A stretch of DNA of 64,000 bases from Alteromonas sp. KUL106 (lineage in GTDB: Bacteria; Pseudomonadota; Gammaproteobacteria; Enterobacterales; Alteromonadaceae): contig NZ_BLIG01000001.1 of NCBI RefSeq assembly GCF_009811415.1, forward strand, positions 62,001 through 126,000, in the 5' to 3' direction. Made by a program: the position numbers and the translations under genes. How positions within the stretch are numbered: the first letter of the stretch is position 1; each line of letters opens with the position of its first letter. Below are positions 28,744 through 38,384 of the stretch, in pieces. A model generated the notes under the pieces. It ran no database searches, was not told the DNA's origin, and saw only the letters and a list, made by a program, of their open reading frames with translations.

Positions 28744-31281
28744 ATGACACAAACGGTTGGAACTATCCAGATTGCCTCTTTAGTCAAAGAGACGTGCGGA
28801 CATTTTAAATTAGGATTACCCTGCCCCAAGGGAATGTGGCCCGCCGTTGCTCAATTTCGGCTTGCCGCAAACGGAATACTCCTAACTGATGCGTTTATCA
28901 AAACCTCGCAGCTATGGCCAGATGGTTCAATCAAGTGGTTGTTATGTGAAGGTTTAATTGATTTACAGCACCATTCGGTAAGCGATGAAGTAGTTCTGAC
29001 GTTAGACGCGGTGGAAAGCGACTCACCATCGAACAAGCTCGTCTCGCCTGTAAACAATAACGATGAGGCGCTTTCACTGTCACTGGGCAATGGCACAACA
29101 TTCACAATCAACAAAGCCAAGCCTTTTGAGTTTGCGACCGGCAAACACTTCTCCAACTCTTTCGATATTGTTGATATTGCTCCACAATCAATAACACCTA
29201 CTGCATTCTCTTATATTCTTCATTGCAACAACAATGAATACAGCGCAGTAACCGTTGAACAACAATATGAAATAGGTCTTGGCAACAATAAAAGGCTAAT
29301 CGTAGAAACAGAAGCCTCAATTTTCCTCAGCACCGGAACGGTTTGTGGTCACGTAACGTTACGAAACCCAAGCGCAGCTTTGCATCCCAATGGAAAATGG
29401 GACTTAGGTGATCCAAATAGTATCTATTTAAAAGAGTGCTGCTTAACGTTTACAGGTGACGCTCTAGAATCTTCGCTCACATTAGACGCTGAAGTCTTCA
29501 GGTCATGTGAACATGCAGAGATTACACTTCATCAGGCTTCCAGTGGTTTCGAACACTGGCAAAGCCCAGTTCATGTAAATAGCGACAACGTTAACTCGCT
29601 TCCGTTTCGCGGTTTTAAGCTTTACCAACCAGACCATTTATTGCTTTCGGGTGACCAAGCGAAACCGCAAATTAAGATTTCAAACAGCGGTAGCACTTTC
29701 AGTATTCATGTAGACAAGTTTTGGCAAAACTTTCCTTCGTCAGCACTATTATCGGCAAACAAGGTTAGCGTAAGCTTGTTAGGCTCAAGACATAGTAAAA
29801 ATACTGAACTACAACCTGGCGAACAAAAAACACGTAGCATCTCAATCGCGCCTTTTGAGGTGCAATCGTTACAGGTCGTTATTGATAGTGCTTGGTTAAA
29901 AAGTACATCTGTACTGCCATTTCTTCCTTCTAGGCCATGCAAGTTTGACTCTCTAATAAAAGCTGGTATTGAAGGCCCGTCTTCCTTCTTTCAAAAGCGT
30001 ATTGATATTGACGAGTTTGGCTGGCGACATTTTGGCGAGCTGTACGCAGATCATGAAAAAGCTCTCGAACCTGACGCCCCCTTTTTCGTGTCACATTACA
30101 ACAATCAATACGACCCCATATTTGGAATGTTGACTCAATGGTTGCTAACTGCAGACATAAGATGGTTTGAACTAGCCGACGATCTTGCTAAGCATGTTGC
30201 AGATATTGATGTTTATCACACCAGCGACGATAAACCTGAATATAGCGGCGGACTATTTTGGCATACTGACCACTATGTTCAGGCATATACGGCTTCTCAC
30301 AGAACATATTCAAAGCACCAGCCTACTGGTGTTTATGATGATCATGCTGGAGGCGGCGGTCCTGGTGGGCAGCATTGTTATACTAATGGTCTCACTTTGC
30401 ATTATTTGCTTACTGGCTACACTCCGTCTCGAGACGCCGCATTATCTATTACGCAATGGGTAACCAATTATTATGAAGGTGACGGCACGCTGTTGGGAGC
30501 GTTACTCGCTTTAAAAAATAGCGACCTTCCGGGTGTAAAAAATGTAAAAACAGGAAAGTATCCTTTAGATAGAGGAACCGGTAACTATTTGCAAGCAAGG
30601 CTAGATAGGTACGAGCTACAAGGTTGTGATAGCGACATTGAAGCCGCGTCTTATATTATAGAACATACCGTTTCCCCTAATGATGATTTCGACCAATTGC
30701 AGTTAGATAATGTTGAGGCAGCCTGGTTTTATACGGTGTTTTTACAAGCCCTTTGCCGATTCATATCACTTAAAGAACAGCGTTGTGAGTGTGACTCAAG
30801 CTATCGGTACGCCGTAGACTCACTTACTCACTATGCCAATTGGATGGCAGTGAGCGAATATGCTTATCTGGACAAGCCTGACATTCTTGAGTTTCCGAAT
30901 CAGACGTGGACTGGACAAGACTTAAGAAAACTATGTGTATTGTATTTTGCGTCTAACTATTTAACTAAAACCCAACGCACGATTGCTGAACAAAAAGCCG
31001 AGCAACTAGCAGATACAATTTATCAACGTCTTAGTGCGAGTACCGAAACGAACACTACGCGCGTTCTTTGTTTAATGATGCAAAACGGTCATTATTCCGG
31101 TTTCAAGCAGGCTGCCCGCCCCCTTTTGACGACGTCGACACAAAAAGGCCAAACCTCAACTAAGAAATCCAGTTCATTGAGTTATCTTTTGACACACCTC
31201 TTTGCTTTCTCTCCCTCGAGAGAGAGAAAACAGCTAGTGAAACGATTTCCACAGCTTCAGAAGTGGTTAGGTAAGCCATGA
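28744..31281 (+). CDS. RIFT-barrel (PcRGLX/YetA-like) protein, possible polysaccharide lyase
   Basis: About 845 residues. The N-terminus (VKETCGHFKLGLPCPKGMWP, then TSQLWPDGSIKWLLCEGLID) has the PcRGLX/YetA-like first RIFT-barrel pattern; the second half is probably an alpha/alpha toroid, with EYSGGLFWHTDHY and HAGGGGPGGQHCYTNGLTL near residue 550. Known relatives include an exo-rhamnogalacturonan lyase. No signal peptide is visible. I place the start at ATG 28744, just before the domain; the frame also opens at TTG 28714. The next gene overlaps its stop (ATGA), so it heads the long plus-strand polysaccharide operon and may trim or edit the polymer. The activity is inferred from fold only. 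Confidence 0.7.
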   Translation: MTQTVGTIQIASLVKETCGHFKLGLPCPKGMWPAVAQFRLAANGILLTDAFIKTSQLWPDGSIKWLLCEGLIDLQHHSVSDEVVLTLDAVESDSPSNKLVSPVNNNDEALSLSLGNGTTFTINKAKPFEFATGKHFSNSFDIVDIAPQSITPTAFSYILHCNNNEYSAVTVEQQYEIGLGNNKRLIVETEASIFLSTGTVCGHVTLRNPSAALHPNGKWDLGDPNSIYLKECCLTFTGDALESSLTLDAEVFRSCEHAEITLHQASSGFEHWQSPVHVNSDNVNSLPFRGFKLYQPDHLLLSGDQAKPQIKISNSGSTFSIHVDKFWQNFPSSALLSANKVSVSLLGSRHSKNTELQPGEQKTRSISIAPFEVQSLQVVIDSAWLKSTSVLPFLPSRPCKFDSLIKAGIEGPSSFFQKRIDIDEFGWRHFGELYADHEKALEPDAPFFVSHYNNQYDPIFGMLTQWLLTADIRWFELADDLAKHVADIDVYHTSDDKPEYSGGLFWHTDHYVQAYTASHRTYSKHQPTGVYDDHAGGGGPGGQHCYTNGLTLHYLLTGYTPSRDAALSITQWVTNYYEGDGTLLGALLALKNSDLPGVKNVKTGKYPLDRGTGNYLQARLDRYELQGCDSDIEAASYIIEHTVSPNDDFDQLQLDNVEAAWFYTVFLQALCRFISLKEQRCECDSSYRYAVDSLTHYANWMAVSEYAYLDKPDILEFPNQTWTGQDLRKLCVLYFASNYLTKTQRTIAEQKAEQLADTIYQRLSASTETNTTRVLCLMMQNGHYSGFKQAARPLLTTSTQKGQTSTKKSSSLSYLLTHLFAFSPSRERKQLVKRFPQLQKWLGKP

Positions 31282-32243
31282 GTATTAATACGTCTTTTAT
31301 CATTCCGCATAAGGGGCGTGAAGACATGCTCATTGAAACGTTAACGAGCATTGCGGAACTAGTAACACCCAAGGAACAATATGAAGTTATCTTGGTTAGC
31401 CAAAACAAAGAAATCTCAACAGCGCTTAGCGAGTTTAAAGAAACAGTAAATTTGCGAGTTGTATATAACGACGAAAATAATACGATTTCACATTCTAGGA
31501 ATCTGGGTGCCGGCTTGGCGACAGGTAAATACTTGGCATTCTTAGACGCAGATGTGTCACTTGCTTCCAATTGGCTAGACGTGATGATTGATATTCTTAA
31601 TACGCGAGACAATACGGCTCTAGTTAGCGCTATGCAGGTGAACAGCCTTAACGCGCCGCCTTTAGAGAGAATAAGAACGGCGTTAAGCAATGCCGAACTT
31701 GATGTGCCTGTCAGCTTTCTACCTGGCCGTAACTTGTTTCTTCTAAAAGAAACGTTTGAGGCGGCAGGTAAGTTTCCTGAACATCTTCTTACTTGTGAAG
31801 ATTATTTCTTTACTGATAAGGTTAATAAGCTAGGTGAGTTGTTTTACACCTCGCAAACCCAGTATATTCACATTGGCGAAGACAAAGCTTACGTGCCGAT
31901 GTATAAAAAAGAGATATGGCGCGGCCAGTCTAATATTGCATCTTTGAAAGGGCGGCACATTCCGCTAAGAGAATGGCCAAGTTTCATCGTTCCTTTTGCA
32001 TTTACAGGTGGCATTTTACTTGCGTTTCTCGCAATAATATTCTCGATATATAGTGTGGCTACGGTTATGTTAATAGGCGCTTTCTTGCCTTTTGTTGCTT
32101 ACACGTCGCGATTAAAAAGGCTTGTTAAGCAGCAAGTAACGTGGTGGCATTGTGCACTTTTTTATCTGCTTTATTTTCCGGCTAGAGCATTTGGAACATT
32201 AATAGGAGTACGCGGCGCTGTTAGTACCAGCTCGCATAAATAA
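31278..32243 (+). CDS. Family 2 glycosyltransferase with C-terminal membrane segments
   Basis: The 321-residue protein starts with a GT-A fold: TSFIIPHKGREDMLIETLTS, HSRNLGAGLATGKYLAFLDAD (DXD-like motif near residue 94), then LTCEDYFFTDKV near residue 174. Two hydrophobic segments near residues 240-280 should anchor it in the inner membrane. It adds a sugar to the lipid-linked repeat. Its ATG overlaps the stop of the lyase-like gene by four bases, and the next gene begins three bases after its stop, showing tight operon structure. Confidence 0.88.
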   Translation: MSINTSFIIPHKGREDMLIETLTSIAELVTPKEQYEVILVSQNKEISTALSEFKETVNLRVVYNDENNTISHSRNLGAGLATGKYLAFLDADVSLASNWLDVMIDILNTRDNTALVSAMQVNSLNAPPLERIRTALSNAELDVPVSFLPGRNLFLLKETFEAAGKFPEHLLTCEDYFFTDKVNKLGELFYTSQTQYIHIGEDKAYVPMYKKEIWRGQSNIASLKGRHIPLREWPSFIVPFAFTGGILLAFLAIIFSIYSVATVMLIGAFLPFVAYTSRLKRLVKQQVTWWHCALFYLLYFPARAFGTLIGVRGAVSTSSHK

Positions 32244-32245
32244 CA

Positions 32246-33355
32246 ATGAAAGTCTTACAGTTTATTTGTTCAACCGGATTTTACGGGGCAGAAAGATGGG
32301 TGTTAGCGTTATCAAAGCATTTACCAGAAAGTGTCTCGAGTGAGCTTGTTGTTACCTTAGAACCAGGTACTGAAGAGCTAGAGCTTGTCAAGCAGTTCAA
32401 AGCAATAGGAAAGACTCACCAGATTCCTATGCAGGGCCGTTTTGATTTGCGTGCCGTTTCAAAACTCGCGGATTTAATTCAAGAGCAAGATATCGATATT
32501 ATCCACACTCATGGCTATAAGTCAGATATTTTAGGGGTGATGGCCGCTAGAAAAGCAGGGATTCCGTGTGTTGTCACACCTCATGGATTTGAAAATGCTT
32601 CAGACTTGAAACTACGCTTCTTTATTTGGTTAGGGTGTCAGTCGATGCGCTTTGCCGACAAAGTTGTTCCACTTTCTAAGCAACTAATGAGTGATGTGGA
32701 GAAGTTTAATATATCGCCTGACAAGCTTGAGTATATCCAAAATGGCGTTGACTTGTCTGAAGTAGAAGCCGTTAGACAAACGAAAACAGACAAGCCAAAA
32801 GAAAAGAAGACCATTGGCTTTGTGGGCCAAATGATCAGCAGGAAAAATATAAAAGCCATTTTAGACTGCTTCGAGTCTTTATATAAAAAGCGACAAGATA
32901 TTGAATTGGTACTATTGGGTGACGGCGAGGATCGCCCTAGCCTAGAGGCGTATTCAAAAACACTTGCTAGTGCCAACGACATTCATTTTTTAGGCTTTAG
33001 GAACGACAGATTACAACTGCTGCGCGACTTTGACTTATTCGTGATGACATCAACGCTTGAGGGCATTCCTCGCTGCTTAATGGAAGCATGCGCCATGGAA
33101 ATTCCGGTGTCTGCTTATGATATTGCGGGTATCGACCAGCTAATAACTCACAACGAGTCTGGTTTATTGGCCCCTCTTCACGACAGCAAGCAGCTTGAGG
33201 AAGATTGGGAGAAGCTGCTAGATGACAAGGCGCTCGCCTCTTCATTAGCTCAAAACTCAAAGTTGTTTGTAGAAGCCCATTTCTCTGCCAAGAGAATGGC
33301 TGATGAATACCTTGAATTATTCAAGGGCATCCTGAAAGAGAGTGTAAATGCATAA
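32246..33355 (+). CDS. Family 4 glycosyltransferase
   Basis: The 369-residue GT-B enzyme has GFYGAERWVLALSKHLP near the N-terminus, the IIHTHGYKSDILG block near residue 88, YIQNGVDLSEVEA, TIGFVGQMISRKNIKA, and the donor-site region TSTLEGIPRCLMEACAME near residue 270 (EG-7-E pattern). It transfers a nucleotide-activated sugar in assembly of the repeat unit. The following gene starts inside its last codons (overlap of 8 bases). Confidence 0.92.
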   Translation: MKVLQFICSTGFYGAERWVLALSKHLPESVSSELVVTLEPGTEELELVKQFKAIGKTHQIPMQGRFDLRAVSKLADLIQEQDIDIIHTHGYKSDILGVMAARKAGIPCVVTPHGFENASDLKLRFFIWLGCQSMRFADKVVPLSKQLMSDVEKFNISPDKLEYIQNGVDLSEVEAVRQTKTDKPKEKKTIGFVGQMISRKNIKAILDCFESLYKKRQDIELVLLGDGEDRPSLEAYSKTLASANDIHFLGFRNDRLQLLRDFDLFVMTSTLEGIPRCLMEACAMEIPVSAYDIAGIDQLITHNESGLLAPLHDSKQLEEDWEKLLDDKALASSLAQNSKLFVEAHFSAKRMADEYLELFKGILKESVNA

Positions 33356-34364
33356 ACAGGACATGTTATTTGTTTTAACTATTGATACTGAAGAAGAATG
33401 GCAGTGGGATGAAGAGTTCCCGCAGCATAACTGTTCAGTTGAAAACGTTAAAAAACTTCCTGCATTTCAAACTTTCTGTGAAAACCTGGGTATTCGTCCT
33501 ACCTATTTTGTCGATTACGCCGTAGCAAGCAATAATGTTGGTAGTCAAACACTTCGAACGTTTGCTAAATCTAACAGCGCGGAGATTGGAGCACATTTAC
33601 ACCCTTGGTGTAACCCTCCCTATTTCGGTAAGACAACTGAGGCCGAGTCTCACGTTATTAATTTGCCTTTAGAGCAAGTCGAACAAAAACTCGATGGACT
33701 AAACGCCCTCTTATATAACGAAATAGGCGTTCGTCCACAATCCTTTAGAAGCGGGCGATGGGGCGTAAGTGCCAAAATGCTTAGATTACTTGCATCAAGA
33801 GGCTATGTCGTAGATTCAAGCGTTTACCCCTTTTACAGGAATGACTATTTTAGCTGCCTTGGTGCGCCAGAATCACCTTACTGGCCCTCTTTTGACAATG
33901 CATTGGCGCCTGGGGAACAGCGACAATTGCTAGAAATTCCGGTAACTGCCGGGTTTAATATTCAAAACTTCTCTTTTGGTGAACGCATTCATAATCGACT
34001 ATCTAAACCGCCTTTTAATTGGTTTAAATCTGTCGGTCTACTTTGGCACAGTAGACTTTTAAGAAAGATTTATTTGAGTCCAGAGCTTACCGAAATCGAA
34101 GACATGCTTGCGTTAGTCGACCAAAGCATTCAGAAAAGACAACCCGTTATTCATATGTATTTACACAGCTCTAGTCTAATCGACGGAGCAACGGGCCTTT
34201 TAGACGGGCCAAATGCATTTGAAACAATATGCCAGCGCATTGAGGTAGTAACTCAACACTTAGCGAAAAATGCCAATGTTAAATTTTGCACTATCTCAGA
34301 AGCCAAGGTGCACTTAAGTAACCGCAGCGCTTCAAACGGTGTTGTTAAAGGTGACCAAAATTAA
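33348..34364 (+). CDS. Polysaccharide deacetylase-family protein (WalW-like)
   Basis: The 338-residue NodB-fold protein has LTIDTEEEWQWDEEFP near residue 12 (first acidic motif), FCENLGIRPTYFVDYAVA, the metal-binding GAHLHPWC near residue 84, and PQSFRSGRWGVS near residue 127. It has no signal peptide. These proteins remove acetyl groups from N-acetylated sugars, and homologues are regular members of exosortase polysaccharide loci. It overlaps the upstream glycosyltransferase by 8 bases and the downstream FemAB gene by one base (TAATG). Confidence 0.85.
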   Translation: MHKQDMLFVLTIDTEEEWQWDEEFPQHNCSVENVKKLPAFQTFCENLGIRPTYFVDYAVASNNVGSQTLRTFAKSNSAEIGAHLHPWCNPPYFGKTTEAESHVINLPLEQVEQKLDGLNALLYNEIGVRPQSFRSGRWGVSAKMLRLLASRGYVVDSSVYPFYRNDYFSCLGAPESPYWPSFDNALAPGEQRQLLEIPVTAGFNIQNFSFGERIHNRLSKPPFNWFKSVGLLWHSRLLRKIYLSPELTEIEDMLALVDQSIQKRQPVIHMYLHSSSLIDGATGLLDGPNAFETICQRIEVVTQHLAKNANVKFCTISEAKVHLSNRSASNGVVKGDQN

Positions 34365-35437
34365 TGACGGCACATCAAAATACAACGTTACGAATAGCGT
34401 CAGCCAGCGACAAACCTTTGTGGGATGCCTATGTATCACAACACAAAAATGCTTCCGCTTATCACAAGTTTGCGTGGCTTGAAGCGGTAAGGGCCGCTTA
34501 CGGTCATTCAATGCTTGGCGTTATTGCCACATGTGCTAATACGGGGCAAGTTGTTGGTGTTTTCCCTGCTGTTTTAATGAATATACCTTTACTGGGCAAG
34601 CAAATATGTTCCTTACCTTATTGCGATGTAGGCTATGGCTTAGCCGACAACGACAAGGTGTTAAATGACATGCATGCGCTTCTTGCTGCGCAGATGCGAA
34701 ACGTAACAGGAAAAAAATTAGAAATTAGAGGTATAGAACAATCACCTTTAAACAAAACTCAGTTTGAGAACAAAAAAGTACGTATGCTTTTGCCTCTGCC
34801 CGAGTCAAGTGAAATACTGTTATCAAGTTTCAAATCTAAATTACGCAGCCAAATAAGGAAGGCGGAAAAAAATGGGCTTACCTTTGAGTTAGGCACATCG
34901 AACGTCCTGATAAGTGATTTCTACAACGTATATGCTCAAAACATGAGAGATCTCGGCTCTCCTGTTCATGCCGAAAAATGGTTCAAGGCAATTATAAAAA
35001 GTTACGGCCAAAGTAGTTTAATTAGCGTGGTTTATCACGATGGCCAGCCTATTGGTGGTGGCATTATCATAAAGTCGGGCGACAACGCTTCTATTCCATG
35101 GGCCTCAACACTTCGTGACTTCAATCGTCTTGCTCCTAATATGTTGCTGTATTGGTCTTTGCTTTCCCATTGCGCCGACAATGGCGTGAAAGTTTTTGAC
35201 TTTGGCCGCTCAACCTTTGAAGAAGGTACATATAAATTTAAAAAACAATGGGGCGCAGAGCCTCAACTGCTTAATTGGCAGAGTTTCGATAAGAATAATG
35301 AGCTGATAGACGCTAAAAGCGACGCTGAGTCAGGCTCAAGCAAGGTAAGAGAAATAGCCGAAAACATTTGGCGTGAACTTCCCTTAAAATTTACCATTGT
35401 AACTGGGTCAATTCTTCGACCTTATATCAGTTTGTAG
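34364..35437 (+). CDS. FemAB-related protein, exosortase system-associated
   Basis: The 357-residue protein is a double-GNAT FemAB relative: VSQHKNASAYHKFAWLEAV near residue 22, KSKLRSQIRKAEKNGLTFEL near residue 163, and the C-terminal VKVFDFGRSTFEEGTYKFKK near residue 278. These are the hallmarks of the FemAB-like family tied to PEP-CTERM loci (TIGR03019-like). It is thought to transfer an amino acid or acyl group to a glycan, at the cytoplasmic side. Start and upstream stop overlap (TAATG), giving translational coupling with the deacetylase. Confidence 0.9.
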   Translation: MTAHQNTTLRIASASDKPLWDAYVSQHKNASAYHKFAWLEAVRAAYGHSMLGVIATCANTGQVVGVFPAVLMNIPLLGKQICSLPYCDVGYGLADNDKVLNDMHALLAAQMRNVTGKKLEIRGIEQSPLNKTQFENKKVRMLLPLPESSEILLSSFKSKLRSQIRKAEKNGLTFELGTSNVLISDFYNVYAQNMRDLGSPVHAEKWFKAIIKSYGQSSLISVVYHDGQPIGGGIIIKSGDNASIPWASTLRDFNRLAPNMLLYWSLLSHCADNGVKVFDFGRSTFEEGTYKFKKQWGAEPQLLNWQSFDKNNELIDAKSDAESGSSKVREIAENIWRELPLKFTIVTGSILRPYISL

Positions 35438-35449
35438 GGATAACCATTC

Positions 35450-37330
35450 ATGTGTGGCATTGCAGGATTTAGCCTTTTTAATTTCAACGAAGGCGGTGAA
35501 ACTTCATTAGAGGCTATGCACAAGGCTATTCATCATAGAGGCCCAGATGCCAGCGGCACGTATATCGATGAACATATCGGCCTTTGTCATAGGCGGCTGA
35601 GTATTCTTGATCTTTCAGAAGCAGGCAATCAGCCCATGTACTCGAAAGAGGGTGACTTGGTTATTGTTTTTAATGGCGAGATCTACAACTTCCTTGAATT
35701 GCGAGCCGAACTTGAAAACGACGGTGTTACATTTAAAAGCCATACAGATACCGAAGTTATCTTAGAACTATACGCGCGCGAAGGAACCAAGTGTTTAGAT
35801 AAACTAAACGGAATGTTTGCCTTTGCTCTGTGGGACAAAAACAAGCAAGAATTGTTTATTGCACGAGATCGATTGGGTAAAAAACCCCTTTACTATTTTA
35901 ATGATAATGGTCGATTTGCATTTGGCTCTGAGATTAAAGCTATATTGGCGTTGGAGAACATTCCAAGGGAAATTCGCTTAGACGCTGTATATGACTTCTT
36001 TGCGTATCAATACGTTCCCGACCCAAAGAGTATTTTTAAGCACATTCAAAAGTTACCACCTGCCCATTATTTAATTCTTAATAAAGACGGTTTCAGCATT
36101 CATGAATATTGGGATTTGAGCTTTAAAAACACCACAAGTGCCAGTGAAGATGCCAATAAAGCGCAGTTAAAGACCTTACTTGAAAAAGTAACCAAACAAA
36201 GAATGATCAGTGATGTTCCGCTTGGCGCTTTCTTAAGCGGCGGTGTGGATAGCTCGGGTGTTGTCGCTATGATGGCGCAAGCCAGCGAAACTCCAGTAAA
36301 AACTTGTACCATCGGATTTGATGATAAAGCATTTAACGAAGCGGATTTCGCTCGTGAAATAGCTGAAAAATACGAAACAGAGCACCATGAATTTACTGTT
36401 CACCAAAACGTAAGCGACAGATTAGAACATATTGTAAGCTTTTTTGACGAGCCTTTTGCTGACCCTTCGCTTGTGCCGACCTTCTTCGTTTCGGAACTGG
36501 CAAAAAAGGCTGTAACCGTTGCCCTCGCAGGAGACGGCGGCGATGAGATGTTCGCTGGCTACGAAAAGTACTCGATAGACGATGTTGAAAACAAGCTAAG
36601 AAACAAGTTTCCCGAAGCGGTCCGCAAGTCTGTTTTTCCACATTTAGCCAAGTTAGTTGGGAAAGTGCCAGGCACGATTGGAAAAAAAGCCAAATCATTG
36701 CTTACAAGCTTATCTCACGAGCCAGCGATGGGCTTTTATATAACTAACAGTATGATGACCGACGAAATGTGGCAAAGCTTAGTTAAGCCTGAAGTTGCAC
36801 AGCAACTCGCCGATTACCACCCTAGTCAATATACCTTAGACATGTATAACAAAGCCGACGGTCCGGACCATTTAAGCAAAATTCTTTACACTGATATTAA
36901 GACCTACATGACAGGCGACATCTTAGTAAAAGTTGATCGTATGAGTATGGCAAACTCGTTAGAGGTACGAGCGCCAATTCTGGATTACCAAGTTGCAGAG
37001 TTCGCCGCTACCCTGCCCTCTTCACAGAAATATCGCGACGGTGAGAAAAAATACTTACTTAAAGAAGTCTTTAAGCCCTTTATACCCGATTCACTGTTGT
37101 ATAGAAAGAAAATGGGCTTCAGCACGCCGCTAGATGAGTGGTTTAGAGGTGAATTGAAATCACTGTCTGAATCTCAAATCATTGATTCACAGCGCGGGCT
37201 TAAGGACTTATTCGAGAGTTGTGTTATAAACAAACTTTGGGAAGAACATCAAACGCGCAAAGCTGACCATGGCATAGTACTGTGGAGTATGTTGATGTAT
37301 CAAATGTGGTTTGAAAAATATGCAGCGTAA
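35450..37330 (+). CDS. asnB: XrtA-associated amidotransferase, asparagine synthase-like
   Basis: The 626-residue protein has an N-terminal glutamine amidotransferase domain with nucleophile Cys2 (MCGIAGF), HRGPDASG and HRRLSILDLSEAGNQPM, and a C-terminal synthetase domain with the ATP-pyrophosphatase loop FLSGGVDSSGV near residue 262. The family is the amidotransferase of exosortase A loci (TIGR03108-like), which probably amidates an acidic sugar or an amino acid on the polysaccharide rather than making free asparagine. It sits between the FemAB and acyltransferase genes. Its last 11 bases overlap the next gene's likely start. Confidence 0.92.
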   Translation: MCGIAGFSLFNFNEGGETSLEAMHKAIHHRGPDASGTYIDEHIGLCHRRLSILDLSEAGNQPMYSKEGDLVIVFNGEIYNFLELRAELENDGVTFKSHTDTEVILELYAREGTKCLDKLNGMFAFALWDKNKQELFIARDRLGKKPLYYFNDNGRFAFGSEIKAILALENIPREIRLDAVYDFFAYQYVPDPKSIFKHIQKLPPAHYLILNKDGFSIHEYWDLSFKNTTSASEDANKAQLKTLLEKVTKQRMISDVPLGAFLSGGVDSSGVVAMMAQASETPVKTCTIGFDDKAFNEADFAREIAEKYETEHHEFTVHQNVSDRLEHIVSFFDEPFADPSLVPTFFVSELAKKAVTVALAGDGGDEMFAGYEKYSIDDVENKLRNKFPEAVRKSVFPHLAKLVGKVPGTIGKKAKSLLTSLSHEPAMGFYITNSMMTDEMWQSLVKPEVAQQLADYHPSQYTLDMYNKADGPDHLSKILYTDIKTYMTGDILVKVDRMSMANSLEVRAPILDYQVAEFAATLPSSQKYRDGEKKYLLKEVFKPFIPDSLLYRKKMGFSTPLDEWFRGELKSLSESQIIDSQRGLKDLFESCVINKLWEEHQTRKADHGIVLWSMLMYQMWFEKYAA

Positions 37331-38384
37331 TTTTTCATTGGATTGCTTTAGAGCTCTCGCCATTATGTTGGTATTTACCGCACACAGCATTTTAGCTTTT
37401 GGTGCACCTGCCATTTTGGCGCCGTTTCAATTCGGAGGAACTGGCGTGGACCTTTTCTTTGTGTTGTCAGGCTGGCTAATAGGCAACCAATTATTGCTGG
37501 AAAAGAAAAGATTTGGTGATATTGATGTACCGCGCTTTTGGATCAGGCGGTGGATGCGAACTATGCCAGCTTATTATGCTGTGCTACTTGTCACTATTTT
37601 ACAGCTTTATTTAACAAAAGAAGATTTCTCTTTTCCCTGGACTCATCTGTTCTTTTTGCAAAACTACCTTGGTGATCTTAGTGTTTTCTATGTAAGTTGG
37701 TCTTTATCCGTGGAAGAGCAATTTTACTTATTTATTGCCCCATTGTTCGTACTTACATTAGCTCTCGACAAAAAGTATCAAGTTTTCGTCTTATTAACGT
37801 TATTAGTTTGCCCTTCTATTTTTCGTTACCTCGAACTTTACTCCTCTCATACCGAAACTCACGTTAGGTTAGATTGTTGCGCGATGGGTGTATTACTAGC
37901 TTATTTGAAGCACTATAAGCAGCATGTTTGGGGTGAAGCACAGAAAAAAATTAACGTTTTTTTTATTGCTTCAATTGCAGCCTACGCGTTTTTCTATATC
38001 GCCAGGTACAATCGTGAGTGGGAAATCGGTGACCCTAGCAGCTTGGGGCTTGCATTCATGTTTGGGATTTGGATTGTCTGGGGCGAGCAAACCAACTTCA
38101 ATCCAACAGGTATAGCGTCGCGCGCTGTCATGCACATATCTACACGTTCTTATGCCATGTACTTATTGCACGTTGACGCACTTGCAGTATTAAATAAACT
38201 CGACCTTAACAACACTTCTTTTCCAATCTACTACGTAGCGGCGTTGTTTATGACTCTGCTGTTATCTGAATTTTTGTATCGCTTTGTAGAGTTGCCTTTT
38301 ATGAAGTCTCGATCTAAGTTTTCGTTTTCGCAGTCCCGTGCGCACAACGATAGAACTCAAAAGATGAAGATGGAAGGTATATGA
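37320..38384 (+). CDS. Acyltransferase 3 family membrane protein
   Basis: About 354 residues with roughly ten membrane segments. The N-terminus has the family's LDCFRALAIMLVFTAHSILA with the conserved histidine, then GGTGVDLFFVLSGWLIG and FWIRRWMRTMPAYYAV, and VSWSLSVEEQFYLF near residue 130. Such enzymes O-acetylate (or otherwise acylate) lipid-linked sugars across the membrane. I use the ATG at 37320; the frame opens at TTG 37311. It overlaps the amidotransferase gene upstream and the glycosyltransferase gene downstream (ATGA-type). Confidence 0.92.
   Translation: MQRNFSLDCFRALAIMLVFTAHSILAFGAPAILAPFQFGGTGVDLFFVLSGWLIGNQLLLEKKRFGDIDVPRFWIRRWMRTMPAYYAVLLVTILQLYLTKEDFSFPWTHLFFLQNYLGDLSVFYVSWSLSVEEQFYLFIAPLFVLTLALDKKYQVFVLLTLLVCPSIFRYLELYSSHTETHVRLDCCAMGVLLAYLKHYKQHVWGEAQKKINVFFIASIAAYAFFYIARYNREWEIGDPSSLGLAFMFGIWIVWGEQTNFNPTGIASRAVMHISTRSYAMYLLHVDALAVLNKLDLNNTSFPIYYVAALFMTLLLSEFLYRFVELPFMKSRSKFSFSQSRAHNDRTQKMKMEGI

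Noticed and set aside
31160..31690. 176-codon minus-strand frame
   Set aside because: It lies opposite the end of the lyase-like gene and the start of a clear glycosyltransferase; its product has no recognisable domain.
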